64,000 bases of DNA from Hydrogenoanaerobacterium saccharovorans. GTDB taxonomy: Bacteria; Bacillota; Clostridia; Oscillospirales; Ruminococcaceae. Positions within the stretch are counted from its first letter, which is position 1; every line of letters starts with the position of its first letter. A program made the translations under genes and the position numbers. The notes beneath the pieces were generated by a model. That model was not told the DNA's origin and did not search any database. It saw nothing but the letters and a program-made list of their open reading frames with translations. Positions 54,593-61,738 of the stretch are shown here, piece by piece. The stretch spans positions 62,001 to 126,000 of the forward strand of contig NZ_RKRD01000004.1 of NCBI RefSeq assembly GCF_003814745.1. The letters run 5' to 3'.

Positions 54593-55789
54593 TTACCCCC
54601 GCAGGATCTTCTCTACGGTGTCGGTCACGTAGGCAACCTCCTCATCCGTAAGCAGGGTATGCAAAGGCAGAGTGACTTCGTTTTGGTACATCGCAAAGGC
54701 GTTGGGGTAATCTTTGATGTCAAAGCCCATTTTTTTGTAAGCGGTATGCATGGGCAGGGGTTTGTAATGCACATTGCAGGCAACGCCAGCCTGTGCCATT
54801 TTTATAATGAATTCGTTGCGGTATGCCTCATCTTTGCCAATCAGCCTCATTAAATAGAGGTGGCCGTTACCGCAGGCATCATTGGAGTAGTGCTGCAATA
54901 CTTCAACAGGCAGCTTTTTCAGCGCCGCGTCGTAACTCTCAACAATTGTGCGGCGGCGTTTGAGGATGGAATCGTAGCGTTCGAGCTGTGCCAAGCCGAT
55001 TGCCGCCATGATATCCGTCATATTACATTTATAGTAAGGCGCGACGATGTCGTACTCCCATGCGCCAAGCTGTGTTTTTGCCAACGCATCTTTCGATTGG
55101 CCGTGCAGAGAAAGCAGCATGAATTCGTGGTACAGCTCTTCGTTATCAATGCCGGGGATGGGCAGCCATGTGACGGCGCCGCCCTCTGCCGTGGTGAGGT
55201 TTTTGACTGCATGAAACGAAAAGCTTGAAAAATCGGCGAGCTCACCGCTCATTTTGCTGCCGCGCGACGAACCGAACGAATGCGCCGCATCGGTGGAGAT
55301 GATAATGCGCCCGAATGCCTCTTGCATTTTATTGGCGGGGCGGAACAGATGCTTTTTGCGCTCGATGATTTCATAAATGCGGGCATAGTCGCAGGGTACA
55401 CCGCCGATATCCACAGGGATAATCACTTTTGTTTTTTCGGTGATGGCAGCTTCCAGTTTATCGTAATCTATTTCGTAAGAATTGGGCGCAGTGTCTACAA
55501 AAATAGGGGTAGCGCCCACATGGCAGATAATACTCGCCGTTGCAGTATAGGTGTAAGCCGAGGTGATGACTTCATCCCCCGCCCCAACGCCGAGGACATG
55601 CAGCACCAGTTCGGCTGCCGCAGTTTGCGAATTTAAGCACACCGCTTTGTCGGTATGGCAGTAAGCGGCAATTTCTTTTTCGAATTTTTTTGTCTTTGGG
55701 CCGGTCGTTATCCAACCGGAACGAAGCGTATCAATAACCTCTTGTATTTCCTGTTCTCCAATATCCGGAGGTGAAAATTTAATGTTCAT
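54593..55789 (-). CDS. DegT/DnrJ aminotransferase, PglE-like UDP-4-keto-sugar aminotransferase
   Basis: I use ATG 55789 (GAGG, 7 bases upstream), giving 398 residues beginning MNIKFSPPDIGEQEIQEVID; 30 further codons are open upstream but look non-coding and contain the likely promoter. PLP motifs: LNSQTAAAELVLHVLGVGAG, ISTDAAHSFGSSRGSKMSGE, and the lysine in FSSFSFHAVKNLTTAEGGAV. It should aminate C4 of the 4-keto sugar from the CapD/PglF-type dehydratase. It is the first gene of the polysaccharide operon. Confidence 0.9.
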   Translation of the reverse strand: MNIKFSPPDIGEQEIQEVIDTLRSGWITTGPKTKKFEKEIAAYCHTDKAVCLNSQTAAAELVLHVLGVGAGDEVITSAYTYTATASIICHVGATPIFVDTAPNSYEIDYDKLEAAITEKTKVIIPVDIGGVPCDYARIYEIIERKKHLFRPANKMQEAFGRIIISTDAAHSFGSSRGSKMSGELADFSSFSFHAVKNLTTAEGGAVTWLPIPGIDNEELYHEFMLLSLHGQSKDALAKTQLGAWEYDIVAPYYKCNMTDIMAAIGLAQLERYDSILKRRRTIVESYDAALKKLPVEVLQHYSNDACGNGHLYLMRLIGKDEAYRNEFIIKMAQAGVACNVHYKPLPMHTAYKKMGFDIKDYPNAFAMYQNEVTLPLHTLLTDEEVAYVTDTVEKILRG

Positions 55790-55825
55790 GTGCTGACCTC
55801 GTTTTCTCCATTTTCTCACTTTATC

Positions 55826-55855
55826 ATTATAAACTATTTTGCATTCTTCGTCTAA
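55826..55855 (-). promoter_or_regulatory. Candidate promoter of the polysaccharide operon
   Basis: On the minus strand TTAGAC (55855-55850), 18 bases, perfect TATAAT (55831-55826), 37 bases before the ATG at 55789. A second possible promoter, TTGAAA-17-TAAAGT, lies slightly upstream. Confidence 0.5.
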
Positions 55856-56012
55856 TAACTTTACCACAGCAACCCTCATTTTTCAATAAAAACTATCCTT
55901 TATTTTCTCCATTCTATCTATAATAAAACCAAAACTTACAGCATATTAAACAAATACCAAAATTTATCGGATAAAGTGGCAAAACACGGCACTGACAACC
56001 TATTTACCGCGG

Positions 56013-56041
56013 TTGACATGTCACCTGTTTTTCATTAGACT
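56013..56041 (+). promoter_or_regulatory. Sigma-A promoter of the 427-aa gene
   Basis: Perfect TTGACA (56013-56018), 17 bases, TAGACT (56036-56041), ending 35 bases before the start codon. Confidence 0.75.
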
Positions 56042-56076
56042 AGAACTTATAAGGGAATGGAAATGGGAGTGTTTAT

Positions 56077-57360
56077 TTGGATAATGGAAAGCTGATGAGC
56101 GAACAGGAACTGATGAATGAAGGTGCCCGCATTGCGGACTTATTTGCAGATGATAACAGTATTCGTATTCAGGCGCTGATTATTAAATACGGCAGAGAAG
56201 AAATGACCCAGTATACACTGGATTTCAGCGAGCATCTGACGCGCCTTTCGGAAAGCAACAAAGACCTTGCTATAGACGAGGGCAATGCCAGTGAAGAAGA
56301 ATACAACCGCTTGGTTGGCAAGATTATGGATGCCACCAAGAGCTACTACCAGTTTGTGGGGCATCTGCCTGAAGATGTACGCCGTTTTTTTCTGTCGCTG
56401 TTTGATTCTACCAACCCCGATTCCGAACCACTGGACGATTTGAGCCGTCTGCTGGATGTTGCAGTGCCTCCCATACGACAGATGCTGCCGTCGATTCAGG
56501 CAATCCGCCCGAAAAAGTACATTATGCAGATCGATGCTATTACAGGGCAGCTGCCTGCGCTTACCGACAACAATCAGCTCAAAGTGGGCACGCGCGGAAA
56601 TCAGCCCATCAAAACCACCGTCACACTCGATATCCCCGACCATATGCGCATCGAGGGCGGTACGGTGCTTTCTACCTACGATAAAAGCATCATCAACGGC
56701 GTTACTTCCCTGCTCGAAAGCGGCAACTCAGTGTTTTCCATCCCCATGCTTTACCACGCGATGACGGGCAAACAAAACCCCACCGTGGACGAGCAGTTAT
56801 TTGAAGAAATTAACGGCAAATTAGAAAAAATGCGCCGACTCATGATTAACATCGACCTCACCGAAGAAAACAAGGCACAGTTCATCCCCGGTGCAGACGG
56901 CGAAATGATTGAAATTTCGGACATGAAAATTGAGGGGTATCTTCTGCCCCTCAATAAAGTAACGGCGGTGGTTAACGGCAAAAAAACCGAGGTATTTCAG
57001 CTGCTCAGCAATCCCCCACTATACACCTATTCTAAGCTGAAGCGGCAGCTTGCCAGTGTGCCTATCTCGCTGCTCAGCGCGCCCATCAACAACAACGCCA
57101 CCACCATACCGCTGAAAACTTATCTGTTACAGCGCATCGAGCTGATGAAAAATAAGAACAACAGTATCAAATCCAACACCATTTTGTATTCGTCCATCTA
57201 TTCCGAACTGGGGGATGCGAAGGCGAACAAAACGCGCAAAATGCGCATCCGCACCTACACCACAACGATTTTGGAATACTTTAAAGAACTGGAATACATC
57301 AGCGGTTATTCTGAGTATAAATCCGGACGAAGCATTGCCGGCGTTAAAATTGAACTGTAG
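56077..57360 (+). CDS. Conserved-looking protein of unknown function (427 aa)
   Basis: The TTG start at 56077 lies 7 bases after GGAG. It is a soluble protein with no signal or membrane helix. A helical N-terminal part (1-130) is followed by QAIRPKKYIMQIDAITGQLP and an alpha/beta part with GVTSLLESGNSVFSIPMLYH and KLEKMRRLMINIDLTEENKA. The C-terminal half has IEGYLLPLNKVTAVVNGKKT, PLKTYLLQRIELMK and a final winged-helix-like segment (RTYTTTILEYFKELEYISGY). The layout recalls replication-initiator or DNA-binding proteins of mobile elements, but I cannot place it in a family. A fragment of its 3' end occurs again at about 59674-59821. Confidence 0.7.
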   Translation: MDNGKLMSEQELMNEGARIADLFADDNSIRIQALIIKYGREEMTQYTLDFSEHLTRLSESNKDLAIDEGNASEEEYNRLVGKIMDATKSYYQFVGHLPEDVRRFFLSLFDSTNPDSEPLDDLSRLLDVAVPPIRQMLPSIQAIRPKKYIMQIDAITGQLPALTDNNQLKVGTRGNQPIKTTVTLDIPDHMRIEGGTVLSTYDKSIINGVTSLLESGNSVFSIPMLYHAMTGKQNPTVDEQLFEEINGKLEKMRRLMINIDLTEENKAQFIPGADGEMIEISDMKIEGYLLPLNKVTAVVNGKKTEVFQLLSNPPLYTYSKLKRQLASVPISLLSAPINNNATTIPLKTYLLQRIELMKNKNNSIKSNTILYSSIYSELGDAKANKTRKMRIRTYTTTILEYFKELEYISGYSEYKSGRSIAGVKIEL

Positions 57361-57366
57361 AGATAA

Positions 57367-57405
57367 AGGAGCCCCCGCAGTGCAAAATGCAGTGCGGGGG
57401 CTCCT
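57367..57405 (+). terminator. Terminator of the 427-aa gene
   Basis: GGAGCCCCCGCA pairs with TGCGGGGGCTCC, followed by TTTATG. The inner core reads GCAGTGCAAAATGCAGTGC; the copy at 59832 carries exactly the reverse complement of this core. Confidence 0.85.
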
Positions 57406-57436
57406 TTATGATGTATGTAATACAAAATTAAAACTT

Positions 57437-58285
57437 TTATGCACTCAGCTTAAAATTCAACTCGGTTACAGTTTCATATTCGGGGACAGTGAATGTAAAG
57501 CTTTCAATACAACCGCCACCATTCTCTAAAACATAGAGATTATATTCGCCCTCAGGCATATCGGAAAAATAAACTTTTCCATCCTTATCAATATACCCCT
57601 CATAATCAAACTCTTCATCTTGTAAAAAATGTTTTGCACCTATCACATCTGCACGAAGCCATGTTGAAAAAGGTGGTACATTACCCTGTGCATCCAAAAC
57701 AGTAATTTCTACGTGAGGTTCTGCCTTTTTTAATTCAGCCGCAGTTGTTACATTTTGGAGCATTAAAATTACAGCTTTTTTAGCATTATCGTGGGTAATA
57801 TGCAAAATTACATCTTCTTCCACAGGAGTAAGTCCGCTTGGTCGTTTCATTTTAATGTGCGCAGAGTATTGGCCATATGTAAATGGCCAATACTCTGCAT
57901 CAGGCCAATTTAGTTTCGTCTGCCCCAACGCGTTCGTATAAAGAACAGTATCCATAAACATTTTGTCTGTTGATGGTATGGTAATCTTTGCATTGATAAC
58001 TGGGATGTTGTTTTTATCAACCACCTGTACACAGATTTCCCCAATATCCTTACCAATAACGGACTTATCTACATTGGGGTTTTGCTGCACTTCTTCAGGG
58101 TTGCTAATGATAGGGATTTCTTCTACTTTTTCAAGCGATGAATCGGAGGAACATACAGAAAATGATTCTATTCTCGATGAAACGGAAGAATCATTATTTA
58201 CAGACTCCAGAGTGGAGGTTTCCGTTTTGGGGGCACAACCGGTTAACAATATGAATGCCATCATCCCGCATAAAAATACTTTCAT
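57437..58285 (-). CDS. Lipoprotein with carboxypeptidase-regulatory-like domains (282 aa)
   Basis: I favour ATG 58285 (AGGATG upstream, about 6-7 bases); an ATG 9 bases earlier is possible. The lipobox is ILLTGC, followed by a Ser/Thr/Glu-rich linker. Two beta-sandwich units resemble carboxypeptidase-regulatory or transthyretin-like domains (QVVDKNNIPVINAKITIPST; VEITVLDAQGNVPPFSTWLR, then MPEGEYNLYVLENGGG). It is probably a surface-exposed lipoprotein. The gene contains a perfect 16-bp inverted repeat at 57861-57898, which encodes DAEYWPFTYGQYSA. Confidence 0.8.
   Translation of the reverse strand: MKVFLCGMMAFILLTGCAPKTETSTLESVNNDSSVSSRIESFSVCSSDSSLEKVEEIPIISNPEEVQQNPNVDKSVIGKDIGEICVQVVDKNNIPVINAKITIPSTDKMFMDTVLYTNALGQTKLNWPDAEYWPFTYGQYSAHIKMKRPSGLTPVEEDVILHITHDNAKKAVILMLQNVTTAAELKKAEPHVEITVLDAQGNVPPFSTWLRADVIGAKHFLQDEEFDYEGYIDKDGKVYFSDMPEGEYNLYVLENGGGCIESFTFTVPEYETVTELNFKLSA
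57861..57898. repeat. Perfect 16-bp inverted repeat inside the lipoprotein gene
   Basis: GCAGAGTATTGGCCAT and its exact complement are separated by ATGTAA. It lies within coding sequence, so both arms are translated. Confidence 0.9.
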
Positions 58286-58344
58286 ATTCACCATCCTAAG
58301 AGTACTTCTTTGAATCTAAAAACAATTTTATAGTCCGCTAATGA

Positions 58345-58875
58345 TTATTTTATAATCTTTGTCAAAAGTAAGTTGCCCAACAGTTTTATCCAATGTGCAA
58401 TTTTATATCCTATAACATAACCTAATGAGCAAAGTAAAATTTTATCAATATTGAAAAATCCAATTAAAAGAAACACTCTTATAATGAAGATCGTACATAA
58501 AGCAAGCAGAAAAATACCATAAGTTGTTACAAATCTTTTTTTAGGAAACAAAAGGTAGTTAAAAAAACCACAAGGTAAGAAACCGATAATTGGACGTATT
58601 AGAGTATTACGCAATATCCGTATAGGATACGTATGATCATAAACGCTATTTAACAACTTACTAATACTTTTCATTGGAAATAAGTTGAATAGCTGTAGAT
58701 AGCTGCGATTAGGTTGACCGTCCAAAATTGAATTGTCGAAATAATCGTATAAAATACGGTGCTCTAAATTTTTTATAATAAATAGTGCAATAAGCACTAC
58801 AATAATATAGATTAGAAAGAGCGCCCACAATATTTTGGTATATTTTTGGTGTTTTTCATTTGTAATTGTATTCAT
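58345..58875 (-). CDS. VanZ-like membrane protein (176 aa)
   Basis: Start ATG 58875 behind AGGATG. It has about four transmembrane helices (ILWALFLIYIIVVLIALFII near the start). The order NLFPMKSI, RNTLIRPIIGFLPCGFFNYL, FGIFLLALC-like helix and GFFNIDKILLCSLGYVIGY is that of VanZ-like proteins (NIxGNxxLFxPxGF ... DIDDILxNTxGxxxGY). Some VanZ members raise teicoplanin resistance; others have unknown roles. It is flanked by exported proteins, and no van genes are seen here. Confidence 0.75.
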   Translation of the reverse strand: MNTITNEKHQKYTKILWALFLIYIIVVLIALFIIKNLEHRILYDYFDNSILDGQPNRSYLQLFNLFPMKSISKLLNSVYDHTYPIRILRNTLIRPIIGFLPCGFFNYLLFPKKRFVTTYGIFLLALCTIFIIRVFLLIGFFNIDKILLCSLGYVIGYKIAHWIKLLGNLLLTKIIK

Positions 58876-58903
58876 ACTTCACATCCTTTAAGATAAACAC
58901 TTT

Positions 58904-58943
58904 AGCCATGGGAAAACCAACTTATCGAAGTTTCCCCATGGCT
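58904..58943 (-). terminator. Possible terminator after the 167-aa exported protein
   Basis: AGCCATGGG and CCCATGGCT form a 9-bp stem with a long loop between the 167-aa gene and the VanZ-like gene. No clear T-run follows, so read-through is likely. Confidence 0.4.
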
Positions 58944-58975
58944 TAATAACGTTTATATATTAAGTGAGGTGTAGT

Positions 58976-59479
58976 TTATAGAACCTTATCGATACCGACA
59001 ACTTCTCCATAACCTTCGCAATAATACGGGAGGTCCAATACGAAGTAGTATTCTTCCCCTATTTTTAGATTAGAAAACGTATATCCATATTCTTTTCCAT
59101 CTGTTTTCCAACTGATTTTTTTACCAAAAAGGCCACAGCCTTTTCCATATAGTCTTAGATAAGCTTTTTTGTCAGGTAAATCAGATGTATTATTAATAGT
59201 CATATTAATACGCGGAGAAGATGTATTCAGCGTAAACTTGTCTGATTGTATATAACAATTAGGGTAATCAGAAGAGGGTGAAGAATATTCAAACTCGAAT
59301 GTTCCATCACTATTCATTCTTGGCGAAATTTTATTGAGTGAAGCTTCCCCTTCTTCCTGTTCTGATAAACTTAATGTATCTCCTTCAGTAATATGCATTT
59401 TAATTTCAGTTGCAAATGTAATAGAGCTAAAAGTAAACAAAGTTACCGTTGCTAGCAAAACACTTAAAAACTTTTTCAT
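58976..59479 (-). CDS. Small secreted protein of unknown function (167 aa)
   Basis: Start ATG 59479 behind AGGAG. A clear signal peptide (MKKFLSVLLATVTLFTFSSI, cleavage near TFATE) is followed by about 140 residues with beta-rich character (MNSDGTFEFEYSSPSSDY, FTLNTSSPRINMTINNTSDL, YLRLYGKGCGLFGKK, YYFVLDLPYYCEGYGEV) and four cysteines. It contains no known motif. The promoter and leader region match those of the 175-aa exported protein at 60777, so the two are probably expressed together. Confidence 0.75.
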   Translation of the reverse strand: MKKFLSVLLATVTLFTFSSITFATEIKMHITEGDTLSLSEQEEGEASLNKISPRMNSDGTFEFEYSSPSSDYPNCYIQSDKFTLNTSSPRINMTINNTSDLPDKKAYLRLYGKGCGLFGKKISWKTDGKEYGYTFSNLKIGEEYYFVLDLPYYCEGYGEVVGIDKVL

Positions 59480-59509
59480 TTGATTTGTCTCCTATTCTCT
59501 TCATTTTCG

Positions 59510-59536
59510 TTAGTTACTTATAGATTTTACCCACAT
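59510..59536 (-). CDS. Possible leader peptide, 8 codons
   Basis: GGGGTGATACCA precedes an ATG that opens MWVKSISN and a stop, 31 bases before the start of the 167-aa gene. The same binding-site context precedes a 14-codon leader at 61324-61368. Confidence 0.35.
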   Translation of the reverse strand: MWVKSISN

Positions 59537-59571
59537 TGGTATCACCCCTTATTCATATTTTTACGAGCGTA

Positions 59572-59599
59572 CATATAGGTAACCTTTATTACAGGACAA
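59572..59599 (-). promoter_or_regulatory. Promoter of the 167-aa exported protein
   Basis: On the minus strand TTGTCC, a 16-base spacer TGTAATAAAGGTTACC, and TATATG. The spacer is identical in the promoter of the 60777 gene, which suggests a shared regulator binding there. Confidence 0.6.
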
Positions 59600-59673
59600 A
59601 TATTACACTTTTTCCAGAAATGTTTTATTTTTGTGTGGATGCTCATATTATTTGCTGCACTTTAGGCAAATGG

Positions 59674-59821
59674 TACAAGCAATGAAGCAAACAAAGTGTA
59701 GAAAAAACTCCACACCTACACCACAACGATATTGGAATATTTTAAAGAGCTGGAATACATAAGCGGTTATTCCGAGTATAAATCAGAAAGAAGCATTGCC
59801 GGCGTTAAAATTGAACTGTAG
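59674..59821 (+). pseudogene. Remnant of the 3' end of the 427-aa gene
   Basis: From about 59674 to the stop at 59821 the sequence matches the last roughly 45 codons of the gene ending at 57360. The encoded end is RTYTTTILEYFKELEYISGY, then SEYKSERSIAGVKIEL. The upstream part is lost or too diverged to follow. The copy has no start codon of its own and is followed by the same type of terminator. Confidence 0.85.
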
Positions 59822-59831
59822 AGATAAAGGA

Positions 59832-59861
59832 GCCCCCGCACTGCATTTTGCACTGCGGGGG
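59832..59861 (+). terminator. Terminator copy after the gene remnant
   Basis: CCCCCGCA and TGCGGGGG enclose the core GCACTGCATTTTGCACTGC, which is the reverse complement of the core at 57376-57396. TGTTTAATT follows. Confidence 0.8.
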
Positions 59862-59953
59862 TGTTTAATTACATGTTAAAATTTGAATTTAACAATCATT
59901 CTTACAAGTAGAACAAAAATGAATAAGAACGAATATACCGCGAAATGATGATG

Positions 59954-60163
59954 TTATAAGAATTGTTCAAACCGAGTTTCTATCAAAGGCTGCTCAGGGT
60001 GTCGCTTATTATACTGCTTCCAAATTGCAGTCATCAACCCATACGGCAGATAGGCGATTAGGATATAAAGCAAGGACTGTTTGGGTGTAAAATCAAAAAA
60101 TGCGGGAGATATGAAAGCAATCGGAGAATATATATAACTTATGACCCAATATGCTGCAATCAA
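59954..60163 (-). CDS. Small membrane protein or fragment, 69 aa
   Basis: The frame begins with TTG at 60163 just after an in-frame stop, with no ribosome binding site at a proper distance. It encodes two hydrophobic segments (IAAYWVISYIYSPIAFISPA; LLYILIAYLPYGLMTAI) and a tail WKQYNKRHPEQPLIETRFEQ. The amino-acid pattern looks like real membrane protein, so it may be the end of a longer gene. A run of eight T lies at the 5' edge, where one extra T would join it to an upstream AAGGAA site. I do not recognise it. Confidence 0.45.
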   Translation of the reverse strand: MIAAYWVISYIYSPIAFISPAFFDFTPKQSLLYILIAYLPYGLMTAIWKQYNKRHPEQPLIETRFEQFL

Positions 60164-60263
60164 AAAAAATTCTCAATTATTATTTTTTCCTTATGGATAA
60201 GTAAAATACAGTATAAACGTATAGTAAAACGTTAGGCAGCAAGAAACAGGATTTCGAATCTTT

Positions 60264-60704
60264 TTATTCACTTTGTTTTGTTTGTATAAAAGATAAAATC
60301 TTATCTTCTGAATTCAAAACAATAGAATAGAGTTTTTCGCCATTTCCATATTCTCTCAGACCGCACGTGCCTAAAATGTTATCTTTGTCCTCAAAATCAA
60401 CTTCTAATTTAATAGAATTATCAAGTTTTTCAGAGGTATATGTTCCGGACAAATCTTCACCATTCGTCAAGTCTTTCAATGTAACCGTACCATCTTTACT
60501 AAAAGAAAGTCGCATATCTCGCACATCCTCGGCGAGATTAGTTTGTTCTAAATTTGTTACCAAAATATTACCATCTAAATCACTGATGAATTCCATTTTC
60601 CATTGGTTTTCGATTAAGATGTCATTGTGTTCTGCTGAATTGCACCCAGTACAAATAATGTTAAATGTAAGCAGAAATATTAATAAGATTATTTTTTTGA
60701 GCAT
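60264..60704 (-). CDS. Small lipoprotein of unknown function (146 aa)
   Basis: Start ATG 60704 (AAGGGT upstream). Signal peptide with lipobox IICTGC (Cys about 21). The mature part (IENQWKMEFISDLDGNILV, LSFSKDGTVTLKDLTNGEDL, SGTYTSEKLDNSIKLEVDF) resembles lipocalin-like small beta-barrel lipoproteins that begin with a W-containing strand. A ligand-binding role is only a guess. It is one of four lipoproteins in this 8-kb region. Confidence 0.75.
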   Translation of the reverse strand: MLKKIILLIFLLTFNIICTGCNSAEHNDILIENQWKMEFISDLDGNILVTNLEQTNLAEDVRDMRLSFSKDGTVTLKDLTNGEDLSGTYTSEKLDNSIKLEVDFEDKDNILGTCGLREYGNGEKLYSIVLNSEDKILSFIQTKQSE

Positions 60705-60718
60705 TCGTTTTACCCTTG

Positions 60719-60752
60719 ATTTTAGGAGAGTATTAAAATACTCTCCTAAAAT
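60719..60752 (-). terminator. Terminator after the 175-aa exported protein
   Basis: A perfect 16-bp stem, ATTTTAGGAGAGTATT with its complement, loop AA, lies 24 bases after the stop of the gene at 60777. The stem ends in four A-T pairs that provide the U-run. Confidence 0.75.
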
Positions 60753-60776
60753 ATACTTTCTCTCTAAATTAGATTA

Positions 60777-61304
60777 TTAAGGTATTGTTACTGGATATGA
60801 AATTGCAAATGCTCCACCTCCGGCTAATGCATTGCTAGCTGTAGCGACACCTGATACAGATACAGTACCTTTATCGCCCTTATTTCCTTTAACACCAGTA
60901 TCCACATCAGATTCTATCGTAGATTCTTCATTAGCTGTTTCAAAAAATGAAGTTGTGTCTGCATCATTGTTCAGGTCAACCGTCACAGTTCCGCTCATTG
61001 AAGTAAATTTAGGTTTAGGAAAATCAAAAAAAGGAACATACAACTTTACTTTTACTTGAATGCCATTATCTTTATCATATGTAGCATATGAATTTATACG
61101 AACATTAGCTACCGCTGCCAATGTATGTGGCATAGACTCATTAGAATTTAAACAATCGCTTAAAAGACCGTCGAACTCACCTATTACAACTGGGCTAGAC
61201 TTAGTACTGTTATCAACAGCAAATACATTCATTGTACCTAAAGAGATTACCAAGGCCAGTAATGCTACAATCGCAGTAATTCTTTTAAAATAAATGTTTT
61301 TCAT
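60777..61304 (-). CDS. Secreted protein with short collagen-like tract (175 aa)
   Basis: Start ATG 61304 behind AAGGAGG. The signal peptide (ITAIVALLALVISLGTMNVF) is cleaved near FAVD. The mature part contains VKVKLYVPFFDFPKPKFTSM, an acidic stretch, and near the end TGVKGNKGDKGTVSVSG, which has a brief Gly-x-Lys-Gly character, followed by an Ala/Gly-rich end (ASNALAGGGAFAISYPVTIP). I do not recognise the family. Its promoter and leader are homologous to those of the 58976 gene, although the mature proteins are not obviously similar. Confidence 0.75.
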   Translation of the reverse strand: MKNIYFKRITAIVALLALVISLGTMNVFAVDNSTKSSPVVIGEFDGLLSDCLNSNESMPHTLAAVANVRINSYATYDKDNGIQVKVKLYVPFFDFPKPKFTSMSGTVTVDLNNDADTTSFFETANEESTIESDVDTGVKGNKGDKGTVSVSGVATASNALAGGGAFAISYPVTIP

Positions 61305-61323
61305 AAATTTATCCTCCTTAGAT

Positions 61324-61368
61324 TTAATAAGTACATCTTTTGCTCAATGCACGAATTAAAGTAACCAT
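61324..61368 (-). CDS. Possible leader peptide, 14 codons
   Basis: GAGGGTGATACCA precedes an ATG that opens MVTLIRALSKRCTY and stop, ending 19 bases before the 175-aa gene. The upstream context is shared with the leader at 59510-59536, while the peptides differ. Confidence 0.35.
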   Translation of the reverse strand: MVTLIRALSKRCTY

Positions 61369-61404
61369 TGGTATCACCCTCTTGTCCTTTCTTTTATACG
61401 TGTA

Positions 61405-61432
61405 CATATAGGTAACCTTTATTACATAGCAA
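61405..61432 (-). promoter_or_regulatory. Promoter of the 175-aa exported protein
   Basis: On the minus strand TTGCTA, spacer TGTAATAAAGGTTACC (16 bases) and TATATG. Spacer and -10 are identical to 59572-59593. Confidence 0.6.
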
Positions 61433-61516
61433 ACATTACACATTTTTCTGCTTTTGTATGAATGCACACATTTATTTTTACGACTTGAGCAAATAGTACA
61501 AAATATATTGATGTAC

Positions 61517-61696
61517 TTACTTTTTCGTCCTCCATAATAGAATACAGAAATAAGTTAAAACCGTAACTACCGTGAAAACAACCATCATAGTCCAGGATAA
61601 ATTATCAATCGATTGCTTATATATTAAACTTTGGAAAGATAAAAACACAATATAAAAAATAAGCAAATTTAATAAAAGCTTCGTCCATTTGATAAT
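61517..61696 (-). CDS. Possible small membrane protein, 59 aa, ATT start
   Basis: An open frame encodes two hydrophobic helices (LLLNLLIFYIVFLSFQSLIY; TMMVVFTVVTVLTYFCILLW) and the tail RTKK. The only possible start in front of (M)IKWTKLLL is ATT at 61696, with AGAAAGG 11 bases upstream; an in-frame stop lies just before. It lies 42 bases after the lipoprotein gene at 61739. It may be a true small gene with an unusual start or the remains of a frameshifted one. Confidence 0.4.
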   Translation of the reverse strand: MIKWTKLLLNLLIFYIVFLSFQSLIYKQSIDNLSWTMMVVFTVVTVLTYFCILLWRTKK

Positions 61697-61738
61697 TTTT
61701 TTTGCAGCCTTTCTTATACGTTATGGGCGGTTTGTTAA

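Noticed and set aside
58345..58875. Glycopeptide resistance locus
   Set aside because: A VanZ-like protein and a distant VanRS-like pair are present, but no vanH, vanA or vanX-type gene is seen.
60161..60180. Frameshift at an eight-T run upstream of the 69-aa membrane ORF
   Set aside because: One more T would extend the frame only by a few codons to a non-standard start; not enough to claim a broken gene.
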